Below the pieces are notes generated by a model. That model had not been told where the DNA came from, did no database searches, and saw nothing but the letters and a program-made list of their open reading frames with translations. A stretch of 9,398 nucleotides of DNA from Planctomycetota bacterium (GTDB taxonomy: Bacteria > Planctomycetota > MHYJ01 > JACPRB01). The stretch is from contig JACQFK010000269.1 of the NCBI GenBank assembly GCA_016200125.1, positions 1 to 9,398 of the forward strand. Direction: 5' to 3'. The position numbers and the translations under genes are program-made. Numbering within the stretch: position 1 is the stretch's first letter; every line of letters starts with the position of its first letter. Shown piece by piece: positions 1-7,481 of this stretch.

Positions 1-2
1 AC

Positions 3-1757
3 GGCGTGGGCCCCGGCGCCGTCTGGGGGCTCCTGGGCAAGGACGCCCGCAACTCGTCCTCGGCGCTGGCGGAGCTGGTCCCGCCGCTGATCCAGAAGTG
101 GCGCTACCCGGCGGCCGGCGCGGCGGGCGGCTCCCTGATCACGCTGCCGCCGGTCTACGCCGGCGGCGGCCTGGTCTACCTCGCCAAGGAGGACAACCTC
201 GTCGCGCTCGACGCCACGTCCGGCATCGTCCGCTGGAGCGCGCCCCTCCACGTGCAGCGGATGAAGACCCGGACCAACACCACGATCCACGGCCTCACCT
301 GGGGGCTGGAGGGGAAGCTGGGCGTCTCCCAGGGCGTCATCGGCGGCATCGACAGCGACAACGAGATCCGCGCCTTCGACGCGGCGACCGGCGCGAGCCT
401 CTGGAGCCGCATGACCGACGTGCCCCGCGCCGACGGCGGCCCTTCGGGCAAGGCCCGGGCGAAGGCGGCCCGCGGCGACCAGGGGCCGCTGGAGCACATG
501 GAGATCCTTTCCGCGACGCGGCAGTGCTTCATCGTCCGCGAGGGCGACAAGCTCCGCTCCTTCGCGCTGCGGACGGGCCGGATGGAGTGGCAGGCGGACG
601 TGCAGAGCGCCGCGCTGCCGCTGGCGGTCGAGTCGGGCGCCGCCCTCGGCAACTTCCCGGTCCGCCTGGACCGCGCGGTCCTCGAATCCGACGGCATCCT
701 CGTCCATGCCTACGGCGACTCGATCCGCGCGATCGACACGCTCTCGGGGCGCGACCTCTGGGAGGTGAAGATCCCGCTGAAGAACAGCCCGCCCACCGGC
801 CCCTGGGCCTCGTACTTCACGATGATCTCCGACGGCGTGGCCCGCGCGGCCATCGCGGGCGACCTCCTGCTCATCCTGGCGGTCGCGGACGGCAAGCTGT
901 CGGCCCTCGACCTCCGGACGGGCCGGCTGCGCTGGGACCTCGCGGGCGACGCGCTGGTGACCGAGAGCCAGCTCGCCTGCGACGACCAGAACGTCTACGC
1001 CCTGGTCAACAAGGCGCTCGGCGCCTACGCGCTCAAGTCCGGCGCGAAGGCCTGGCGCCGCGAGGCGAAAGGGTACCAGCCGCCGAACGGCCAGGGCCTG
1101 CCGCCGCCGGGCGTCGTCCAGTCCCGCATGACGGTCGCCGGCTCCCGGATCTACCTCTCGAGCAGCGAGGAGCAGGGGGGCGAGTCGTCGCGGCTCGAGG
1201 CGCTCGACCGCAAGACGGGCATGACGCTCTGGGAGTATCCCTGGGAGTCGCTCGGCCGCGTGCTCAACGGCCTGCGGACGGTCGGGCTCGACATGTGGGG
1301 GCGGCCCATCCCCGCGCAGACCTCCGCTCCGGTGATCTGCGAGGGCTGGCTCTACGTGGTCCGCTCCGACGGCCAGCTCTATTCCTTCCACGGGAAGACG
1401 CAGGAGCTGGCCGCCCTGCGGGACGCCGTGCGCCGCGATCCGGAGTCGCCGCAGGCCCGCTTCCAGCTGGGCGACCTCCTCGGCTCCGAGGGCCAGAATG
1501 GCCTGGAGATGGAGGAGTACCGCTCGGCGCTCAAGTTCGCGCTGAAGAAGCCCGAGACCGCCGCGCTGCGGGAGCTGGTCACCGAGGTCAAGTCGCGCCT
1601 CTTCGTCCGGCTCATGAGGCAGGGCGAGTCCGCCACCGACTTCGAGGTCGCGCTGAAGTCCTTCGCGGAGGCTCGGGCCTACGTCGACGGGCCGCCGTCG
1701 CTCGCCCGGGTGCTGGTGCGGACCGCGGCGGTGCTGCTGGCCCTGGATCCGCGCCGC
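3..1757 (+). CDS. PQQ-type beta-propeller protein, N-terminal part (5' truncated, frame broken)
   Basis: This is the first part of a large beta-propeller protein, probably exported and acting in the cell envelope. Seven blades are visible, each ending in the PQQ-repeat signature of an aliphatic-x-hydrophobic-D stretch followed by TGxxxW or SGxxxW: ATSGIVRW, AATGASLW, LRTGRMEW, TLSGRDLW, LRTGRLRW, LKSGAKAW and RKTGMTLW. From about 1395 the chain turns helical and TPR-like (for example RRDPESPQARFQLGDLL). The first possible start is a GTG at 6, but the propeller begins at once with no signal peptide, so the true start probably lies left of the window. The frame is good to about 1746-1757, where the protein continues one frame over (see next entry). 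Past that point this frame reads Arg/Pro/Gly-rich nonsense to a stop at 2160-2162. No catalytic residues are evident, so a structural, binding or scaffold role is likelier than quinoprotein dehydrogenase activity. The ligand is unknown. Confidence 0.85.
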
Positions 1758-3222
1758 GAAGGTCCATTTCGACCAGAAGCGCTTCAGGGAGGCGATCCTC
1801 GCGCTCGACAAGGTCCGCCCCGAGTTCCTCGACCAGGCGGACGCCGACACCTACTTCGACGCCTGGGACCTGCTCGCCCGCTCCCTGCTCCTCATGGGCG
1901 AGGACCGGCGCTCGCTCGGGATCTACCAGAAGATGCTGACGGACGTCGCCAAGGATCCCGCGCGGCTCGGGTCGATCAAGGAGCGCGCCGAGGCGCGGCA
2001 CAAGGAGCTCAAGGAATCCTGGGAGCGGAACGGGACCTTCTCCTCGCCGCTCCAGAAGATCTGGGAGAGCCCCGCGCTCGTCGCGGGCGCGCCGAAGCCC
2101 CCGGGGCCCCTCTTCGACGCGCTGCGCCCGGCGATCGACCGGGGCCGGATCTTCCTGCTTGACCTGCAGGGCGTCCTCGAGTGCTTCGACGCCTCGACGG
2201 GCGGGTCCGTCTGGCAGGCGAAGACGGAGGACTTCTCCTTCTTCCTCCAGCCCACCAACAACCTCACCGTGCTTCCCATGGACCCGCTCCTCGCGGTGAA
2301 GGACGCGATCGCCGCGGTCGGCGGCAAGACGCTGCGGGTCCTCGACGCCGTCACGGGCGCGCCGCTCTGGACCACGGCGAGCCCCGACGCCGACGGCGTG
2401 TTCAGCCAGGTCGTGATCGAGGGGAGCCGGGTGCTGACCTGCGAGACCAAGGGCCGCGTCAGCGCGCGCGACGACAAGACGGGGAAGCTGCTCTGGAGCG
2501 TGCGTCCCGGGTCGAGCGCGACGGGAGTCATGACCGACCGCTCGGGGATGAGCGGCGGCGGGCTCTTCTACTCGCGCCTCGCCGCCGAGGGCCAGCGGGT
2601 GGTGGTCCAGCCCGCGGGCGATCCCGGCTGCCTCTACGCCTACGACATCGCCACGGGCAAGCTCGCGTGGAAGATGGTCGACGCCACCTATCCCGGGTAC
2701 CTCAAGGGCCGCGTGATCCTGGAGGCGGGCTACGGGACGGCCTGCTTCGGCGATCCGGCGGGCGTGGTCGCCTGCCACGACCTCTGGGACGGCAAGCTCC
2801 GCTGGAAGCTGAATCTCGCGGCGCCCATCGAGGGCCTGCTCGCGGCGCCGGACCGCGTCGTGGTTGCGACGGCCGACCAGATCCTTTCCTACGGCGCGAA
2901 GTCGGGGAAGAGGGAGTGGGCCGCCGCGCCCGACCTCAACCAGCCCTTCTCGCGCGACAAGGACATGCGGATCGGCGCGACGAGCCTGGCGGCGAAGGGG
3001 AAGTGGCTCGTCGTGGGAAGCGCGAGCGCGGTGTCGATCCTCGACCTGGCGGGCGGCGTGGTCCGCGACCAGGTGAAGTCCGACGGCCAGCCCCCCGCGC
3101 CGCGCCCTGGGGGGAAGTTCTTCCCCTTCGGGAAGTCCTTCGCCTCGGTGGCGCTGGGACCGGAGGGGATCTTCTGGGGCGTGCCGGCGGAGACCGGCTG
3201 CCGCTGGACCCTGCTGAGATGA
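1756..3222 (+). CDS. PQQ-type beta-propeller protein, C-terminal part (TPR-like helices plus second propeller)
   Basis: This continues the preceding gene in the next frame. The open frame resumes with AKVHFDQKRFREAILALD, a good TPR-like helix pair that completes the helical region begun before the break, and then YFDAWDLLARSLLLMGEDRR. From about 2130 a second propeller starts, with blade signatures ASTGGSVW, AVTGAPLW, DKTGKLLW, IATGKLAW, LWDGKLRW, AKSGKREW and a degenerate LAGGVVRD. The whole protein is therefore propeller, TPR-like helices, propeller, at least about 1070 residues. An ATG at 1894 would be the first ATG in this frame, but it lies inside the helical region with no ribosome site, so it is probably not a real start. 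The stop is TGA at 3220-3222, 62 bases before the BatA-like gene, which suggests one operon. If the break is a sequencing or assembly error, this and the previous entry are one intact gene; if real, the gene is a pseudogene. Confidence 0.85.
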   Translation, partial: AKVHFDQKRFREAILALDKVRPEFLDQADADTYFDAWDLLARSLLLMGEDRRSLGIYQKMLTDVAKDPARLGSIKERAEARHKELKESWERNGTFSSPLQKIWESPALVAGAPKPPGPLFDALRPAIDRGRIFLLDLQGVLECFDASTGGSVWQAKTEDFSFFLQPTNNLTVLPMDPLLAVKDAIAAVGGKTLRVLDAVTGAPLWTTASPDADGVFSQVVIEGSRVLTCETKGRVSARDDKTGKLLWSVRPGSSATGVMTDRSGMSGGGLFYSRLAAEGQRVVVQPAGDPGCLYAYDIATGKLAWKMVDATYPGYLKGRVILEAGYGTACFGDPAGVVACHDLWDGKLRWKLNLAAPIEGLLAAPDRVVVATADQILSYGAKSGKREWAAAPDLNQPFSRDKDMRIGATSLAAKGKWLVVGSASAVSILDLAGGVVRDQVKSDGQPPAPRPGGKFFPFGKSFASVALGPEGIFWGVPAETGCRWTLLR

Positions 3223-3263
3223 AGAAGAGAAACACAAAGACACCAAGGCACAAAGAAAGACTC
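3221..3263 (+). repeat. T-free, A-rich tract of imperfect octamers in the intercistronic gap
   Basis: This lies directly after the propeller gene's stop codon. Three octamers are in tandem: acacaaag (3232-3239), acaccaag (3240-3247) and gcacaaag (3248-3255), followed by a diverged aaagactc (3256-3263) and preceded by a gaagaagaga lead-in. Positions 3221-3261 contain no T. I count 18 G+C in 43 bases (42%), against about 70% or more around it. From memory, similar cacaaagacac-type stretches recur between genes in many environmental bacterial genomes and give rise to spurious peptides such as TKTPRHKE; this is recall, not a search. It could be a dispersed intergenic repeat, or an unstructured A-rich leader that helps ribosomes start the next gene. 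A tiny open frame (ATG at 3264, stop at 3279-3281) follows, ending 3 bases before the BatA-like start. Confidence 0.7.
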
Positions 3264-3284
3264 ATGGCAGAGTCGCCCTGAATC

Positions 3285-5342
3285 ATGGACCTGTTCTTCA
3301 CGCATCCGATGTTCCTGTGGGGCCTGCTGGCGGCGCCGCTGCCGCTGCTGCTCCATCTCATCAACCGCACCCGCGCCAAGAAGGTCCCCTTCACCGCGCT
3401 CCGCTTTATCGAGCAGTCGCTCGCCCAGCAGTCCATCAAGTACCGCCTGCGCGAGCTGCTGCTCCTCCTGCTCCGGGTCGCGATGCTCGCGCTCATGGCG
3501 CTGCTGCTGGCGCGGCCCCACTTCCGCAGCAAGTACTTCAACATCGCCCGCAAGGTCCAGTCGACCGCGGTCCTGGCGCTCGACGACACCCTCAGCATGA
3601 GCTACCGCGAGGGCGAGCGGACCCTCTGGGAGCGCGCGCGGGAGGAGTCGCTCAAGTACCTGGACACGCTCAACGAGGAGAGCCGCGTGTCCTTCTATCC
3701 GCTCTCCGAGGATCCGGGCGCGCTGAACGGCGACCTGGAGCGGGTCCGGAAGCAGATCCGCGAATGGGCGCCCTGCGGCCGCGCCGCGCAGTGCGTCCCC
3801 GCCCTGACCCGCGCCGCGCGGATGCTGGAGGGCATCAAGACCGGCGCCCGCGAGATCCTCCTCTTCACCGACCTCACCAAGGTCTCCTTGGAGGGCCTCG
3901 CGAAGGAGTCGGTCAAGCTCCCTCCGGAGACGGCGCTCTACCTCATCGACGTCGGCGAGTCGCGCGACCGGAACGCGGTGCTCCAGGCCGTCAGCGTCGA
4001 GGTGTCGGGCCAGGCGCGCGTCAACGTGCCGGTGCAGATCCAGGCCCTGATGCGGGGGGGCGACGAGCCGATGGAGCGGGGCGTCGACCTCGTGATCGGC
4101 GGCAAGCGGGTCGATTCGAAGCGGGTGAAGCTCGACCGCTACAAGGTGTCGACGCTCACCTTCAGCTACGCGCCGGAAGCGGGCGGGCTGCTCCAGGGCT
4201 CGCTGCGCTTCGCGGAGGCCGACCCGCTGCCGATGGACGACGAGCGGTTCTTCACCCTCTGGGTGCGCGATGCGGTCCGCGCGCTGCTGACGGGCGACGG
4301 GAAGGGCGACCTCTTCCTGAAGCAGGCGCTGTCGCCCGACGGGCTCTCCAAGCGCGCCCCGGTGACGATCGAGCCCGTGCATCCCGTGGAGCTCGAGAAC
4401 CTCGACCTGTCGCAGACCGATCTCGTCATCCTGTCGAACGTCCGCTCGCTCTCGGCGGCCTCCTGGCAGAAGCTGCGCGAGTTCGTGCGGGGCGGCGGCG
4501 GCCTGATCATCTTCGCGGGCGAGGAGGTCGACCCGGCGGGCTACACGCCGGCGGCCAGCCAGGGGCTGCTCCCGATCGCGGTCCGCGAGAAGCGGACGGA
4601 GCCGGAGAAGACGTCGCTCGAGGTCAGCGACCCCGCGCACGCGGTCTTCGCGCCCTTCGCGGGCGGGATGAACGGCGACCTGTCGATGAAGTACTTCCGC
4701 AGCTACCTGGTGCTCGAGATCGTCCAGGAGGCGGCGGCCCGGGTGCTGGCCCGCTTCAAGGGCTCGTCGCCCGCGCTGGTCGAGCGCGAGCTCGGCAGCG
4801 GCCGCGTCCTGATCTTCGCCTCGAGCGCCGATCCGTCCTGGAACGACCTGCCGACCTACGGTGCGCCCTACGTCCCGCTGATGCACCTGCTGGTCCGCTA
4901 CGCCACGGGGCGCACGGGGGCGCCGGTCGCGGCGACCGTCGGCGAATCGCTCAGCCTGCCCCTGCCGCGGAAGCACGGAACGAAGGCGCGCGTGGCCTGG
5001 CCGGGCGGGAAGACGGAGGAGATCTCCGTCGACGCGGAGCAGCGCGAGCTCACGATGGAGCGGGCGCTGCGCCAGGGCCACGTCGTGGTCACGATCGACA
5101 ACGCGCTCGCGGGCGGCTTCGCGGTCAACGTGGACGGCCGCGAATCGAAGCGGGAGCGGATCGCCGCCGCGGACCTGCGCGCCGGCTTCCCGTCGGAGGC
5201 CTACGTGCGGATGGGGCCGACCCTCGCCGCCCTCGAACGGCGGGTGGAGCAGCAGGGGGGCAGCTTCGATCTCTATCCCTGGCTGATCACGTTCCTGTTC
5301 CTGGTCTTCCTGGGAGAGGCGGTGTACGCCAACCGCGTATGA
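3285..5342 (+). CDS. BatA-like membrane protein with VWA and GATase1-like domains
   Basis: A 685-residue membrane protein. Residues 1-80 match the BatA / aerotolerance-regulator N-terminal double-helix domain, with helices at about 10-26 and 57-77 joined by a basic loop (NRTRAKK, then VPFTALRFIEQ). A VWA domain covers about 94-215. Its metal site is degenerate: D100-x-T102-x-S104 replaces DxSxS, the usual middle Thr appears to be Ala168, and the last Asp is D196 in LLFTDLTK. Residues about 330-545 form a class I glutamine-amidotransferase-like fold (TDLVILSNV, GGGGLIIFAGEEVD, GSGRVLIFASSADPSWND) with no Cys nucleophile I can find, so it is probably non-catalytic. A last helix (WLITFLFLVFLGEAVYA) lies at about 664-680. 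Start ATG 3285 has no convincing ribosome site. Its stop overlaps the next gene's start by ATGA. In this family such proteins are linked to MoxR-type chaperones and envelope or stress functions; the precise role is unknown. Confidence 0.88.
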   Translation: MDLFFTHPMFLWGLLAAPLPLLLHLINRTRAKKVPFTALRFIEQSLAQQSIKYRLRELLLLLLRVAMLALMALLLARPHFRSKYFNIARKVQSTAVLALDDTLSMSYREGERTLWERAREESLKYLDTLNEESRVSFYPLSEDPGALNGDLERVRKQIREWAPCGRAAQCVPALTRAARMLEGIKTGAREILLFTDLTKVSLEGLAKESVKLPPETALYLIDVGESRDRNAVLQAVSVEVSGQARVNVPVQIQALMRGGDEPMERGVDLVIGGKRVDSKRVKLDRYKVSTLTFSYAPEAGGLLQGSLRFAEADPLPMDDERFFTLWVRDAVRALLTGDGKGDLFLKQALSPDGLSKRAPVTIEPVHPVELENLDLSQTDLVILSNVRSLSAASWQKLREFVRGGGGLIIFAGEEVDPAGYTPAASQGLLPIAVREKRTEPEKTSLEVSDPAHAVFAPFAGGMNGDLSMKYFRSYLVLEIVQEAAARVLARFKGSSPALVERELGSGRVLIFASSADPSWNDLPTYGAPYVPLMHLLVRYATGRTGAPVAATVGESLSLPLPRKHGTKARVAWPGGKTEEISVDAEQRELTMERALRQGHVVVTIDNALAGGFAVNVDGRESKRERIAAADLRAGFPSEAYVRMGPTLAALERRVEQQGGSFDLYPWLITFLFLVFLGEAVYANRV
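5339..5342 (+). promoter_or_regulatory. ATGA stop/start overlap, likely translational coupling
   Basis: The ATG of the second VWA gene (5339-5341) overlaps the TGA stop of the BatA-like gene (5340-5342). This arrangement usually lets the terminating ribosome restart on the downstream gene, keeping the two membrane proteins in fixed ratio. A purine-rich gggagagg lies about 20 bases upstream, too far for a standard ribosome site, so coupling is the better explanation for initiation here. Confidence 0.75.
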
Positions 5343-5797
5343 ACCTCATCTGGAACACCGCCCTGCCCTGGCCCGCGATCGCGCTGCTCGGCACGCTCCT
5401 CGCCGCCGCGCTCTTCTTCTCCTACCGGAAGCCGCGGCGCGACATCCCGGCGATGACGCGGCGCGGGCTGCTGGCGCTGCGGCTCGGCGTCCTCCTGATC
5501 CTGCTCTTCCTCCTCGCCCGGCCGACGCTGGAGGGGCGGGAAGGGTCGTCCGTGGAGAACCGGATCGCGGTGCTGGTCGACGGGTCGCGCAGCATGACGG
5601 TCCGCGACGAGGGGACGCGCACGAGGATGGAGGCGGTCCGCGACGCCTGGTCGAAGTCGCAGGGCGCGCTCAAGGACCTCGGCCGCGTGTACCGGATCTC
5701 GACGCTGCGCTTCGGGTCGGAGCTCCGCGAGTTCCGCGACCTTTCGTTCGAGCCGGCGGACGAGCGGACGCAGATCGGGGCGCGCTGGAGCATGTGA
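5339..5797 (+). CDS. Second VWA membrane protein, N-terminal part (frame broken inside VWA)
   Basis: This is the N-terminal part of a membrane protein paired with the BatA-like gene. Two hydrophobic helices are visible at about residues 11-28 and 43-60, ending in the LLARP motif also seen at the end of the second helix of the upstream protein. A VWA domain starts at about 74 with a complete first metal motif: D81-G-S83-R-S85 in VLVDGSRSM, and T144 in DERTQIG as the likely third ligand. The frame is good to G147 (5777-5779). It then reads ARWSM and stops at 5795-5797, while the next frame carries ALEHVIVISDGQNNGG, the last VWA strand with its Asp. The VWA fold is thus cut between its Thr and Asp ligands, and the piece alone would be non-functional. 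The most likely reading is that this and the next entry are one gene with an indel. Confidence 0.82.
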   Translation: MNLIWNTALPWPAIALLGTLLAAALFFSYRKPRRDIPAMTRRGLLALRLGVLLILLFLLARPTLEGREGSSVENRIAVLVDGSRSMTVRDEGTRTRMEAVRDAWSKSQGALKDLGRVYRISTLRFGSELREFRDLSFEPADERTQIGARWSM

Positions 5798-7476
5798 TCG
5801 TCATCTCGGACGGGCAGAACAACGGCGGCCGAGACCCCCAGAGCGTGGCGCGCGCGGTCGACGCGAAGGGCGTCAAGGTTCACACGGTCTCGGTGGGCAA
5901 GCCGGCGGGCTCCTCGTCGGCGACCCGCGTGACGGCCCGGGCGGCGCGCGGCCCCGAGGAGGTGATGACGGGCCGGCAGTTCGAGGTGTCGGCGGAGTTC
6001 CACGCGGTGGGCGGCCTGGGCCAGGAGCTGGTCGTCGACCTCATGGTGGACGGCGCGCCGGTGTCGACCCTGCAGCTGCAGATCCGGGACGTGGTCCAGA
6101 TCCTGAGCTTCCCGTTCAGCCACCAGTTCGCGGAGGAGGGGAACCATCTTCTGTCGTTCACGGCGCGGCCGCTGAAGGGCGAGGACGTCGCGCCCGACCA
6201 GACGAGCTTCCTGCCGATCCGGGTGCGGAAGAAGGTCATGGAAGTGCTCTACATCGAGGGCCAGATCCGCGACGAGTTCAAGTACATCCGGCGCTCGCTG
6301 TCGCGATTCAGCGACCTCAAGCTCTCGACGGTGCTGACGCTGACGCCGGAGCCCGGGCAGGAGGCGCTGCCGCGGGACGTGGGAGGCTGGCTGAAGTACG
6401 ACGTGGTGATCCTGGGCGACCTGCCCGCGTCGTCGCTCGCGGAGGGCCAGCGGTCCTCGCTCGAGGAAGCGGTGCGGAAGGGGCTGGGCTTCGTGATGAT
6501 CGGCGGCTTCGACAACTTCGGCTCGGGCGGCTACGCGGGGACGCCGGTCGCGGACCTGCTGCCGGTGCGGGTGGAGACGAAGGAGCAGAAGACGGAGGAG
6601 CTCTACACGCTGGAGCCGACGGAGGCGGGGGTGGCGAGCACGGTGATGCGCCTGCATCCCGATCCGTCGCGGAACAAGGAGCTCTGGGCGTCGCTGCCGC
6701 GGATGAAGGGCTACTCGGTGGCGCTGGAGAAGAAGCGCGGCGAGTCGGTGCTGGCGCGGGGCCCCTCGGGGTCGGCGATGCTGGTGGCGCAGGACTACGG
6801 CGCGGGCCGCTCGATGGCCTTCCTGGCGGACACGACCTGGCGCTGGTGGCGGTCGGCAGGCGGCCGGGAGGACCTGCACAAGCGCTTCTGGCGCCAGCTG
6901 GTGCTCTGGCTGGGCCACCGGGAGGGCCGGGGCGAGGGACAGGTGCGCCTCAAGCTGCCGAAGCCGGTCTTCGAGCCGGGCGAGTCGCTGCGGCTGCGCG
7001 CGGAGGTGACGGACGGCTCGCGCGAGCCGGTCGAGGGGGCGAACCTGCGGACGACGGTGGAGGGCCCGGACGGGAAGCAGCAGCCGCTGCGCCTGGATCC
7101 GGAGCCGGGCGGCTACGGCGAATCCTTCGTGCCGACGCTGCCGGGGCGCTACCGGGTGGAGGTCGCAGCGGACAAGGACAAGGTCTCGCTCGGCCAGGAC
7201 GCGCTGGAGTTCGTGGTGCAGGCGCAGGAGCGCGAACTGCGGGCGGCCTACGCGAACCTGGAACTGCTGAAGGGAGTGGCGGCCACGGCGCACGGCCGGT
7301 CGACGGACCTGGCGGGGCTGCCGGAACTACTCGCGAAGATCCGCGCGGAGCACCGTCCGGTGCGGATCGAGCAGTCGGTGACGACGGAGGTCTGGAACTC
7401 GCCCTGGGTCCTGGTGCTCTTCTGGCTCTTCCTCGCGGGCGAGTGGTTCATCCGCCGCTGGCAGGGGTTCTTCTAG
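5782..7476 (+). CDS. Second VWA membrane protein, C-terminal part (end of VWA, GATase1-like domain, C-terminal helix)
   Basis: This continues the preceding entry in the next frame. It begins with the last VWA strand (VIVISDGQNNGG; Asp codon at 5809-5811) and VHTVSVG. A beta-sandwich-like stretch follows (about 5920-6230). Next is a GATase1-like domain (about 6235-6860) with VLYIEGQIRDEFKYIRRSL, YDVVILGDLP, a glycine-rich MIGGFDNFGSGGYAGTP turn and GRSMAFLADTTWRWW, as in putative glutamine-amidotransferase-like membrane proteins. No Cys nucleophile is seen at the turn, so it is probably non-enzymatic. A second Ig-like segment (about 6960-7220) precedes a C-terminal helix (SPWVLVLFWLFLAGEWFI) and a basic tail. 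The only possible separate start is GTG 5794, forming a GTGA overlap with the upstream stop; it would leave the VWA strand without its domain, so I treat this as part of one gene. The stop TAG at 7474-7476 lies 5 bases from the converging gene's stop. Confidence 0.84.
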   Translation, partial: ALEHVIVISDGQNNGGRDPQSVARAVDAKGVKVHTVSVGKPAGSSSATRVTARAARGPEEVMTGRQFEVSAEFHAVGGLGQELVVDLMVDGAPVSTLQLQIRDVVQILSFPFSHQFAEEGNHLLSFTARPLKGEDVAPDQTSFLPIRVRKKVMEVLYIEGQIRDEFKYIRRSLSRFSDLKLSTVLTLTPEPGQEALPRDVGGWLKYDVVILGDLPASSLAEGQRSSLEEAVRKGLGFVMIGGFDNFGSGGYAGTPVADLLPVRVETKEQKTEELYTLEPTEAGVASTVMRLHPDPSRNKELWASLPRMKGYSVALEKKRGESVLARGPSGSAMLVAQDYGAGRSMAFLADTTWRWWRSAGGREDLHKRFWRQLVLWLGHREGRGEGQVRLKLPKPVFEPGESLRLRAEVTDGSREPVEGANLRTTVEGPDGKQQPLRLDPEPGGYGESFVPTLPGRYRVEVAADKDKVSLGQDALEFVVQAQERELRAAYANLELLKGVAATAHGRSTDLAGLPELLAKIRAEHRPVRIEQSVTTEVWNSPWVLVLFWLFLAGEWFIRRWQGFF

Positions 7477-7481
7477 AGCGC

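Noticed and set aside
1743..1761. Programmed ribosomal frameshift in the propeller gene
   Set aside because: No slippery heptamer, rare codon with adjacent stop, or stimulatory signal could be seen, and propeller proteins are not known to use one. An indel in a CG-repeat run is simpler.
98..1939. Plus-strand open frame of 613 codons overlapping the first propeller
   Set aside because: Arg/Pro/Gly/Ala-rich product without motifs, while the other frame shows seven propeller blades.
1612..3246. Minus-strand open frame of 544 codons opposite the second propeller
   Set aside because: Antisense shadow of a clear beta-propeller; compositionally biased and without recognisable motifs.
3232..3263. 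CRISPR-like array from the repeated octamers
   Set aside because: Units are 8 bases, directly abutting and imperfect, with no spacers.
2889..5081. Very long minus-strand open frame (730 codons) opposite the propeller end and BatA-like gene
   Set aside because: It is rich in Arg, Ala, Leu, His and Asp with no domain, and lies antisense to well-supported domains. Long empty frames of this kind are expected opposite high-GC genes.
5422..7293. Minus-strand open frame of 623 codons opposite the second VWA gene
   Set aside because: Arg/His/Leu/Gln-rich shadow. The plus strand carries VWA and GATase-like motifs and a C-terminal helix.
5794..7476. Independent gene starting at GTG 5794 with a GTGA overlap
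   Set aside because: It would begin inside the last VWA strand and lack the rest of the domain that sits just upstream in the other frame. A broken single gene explains both halves better.
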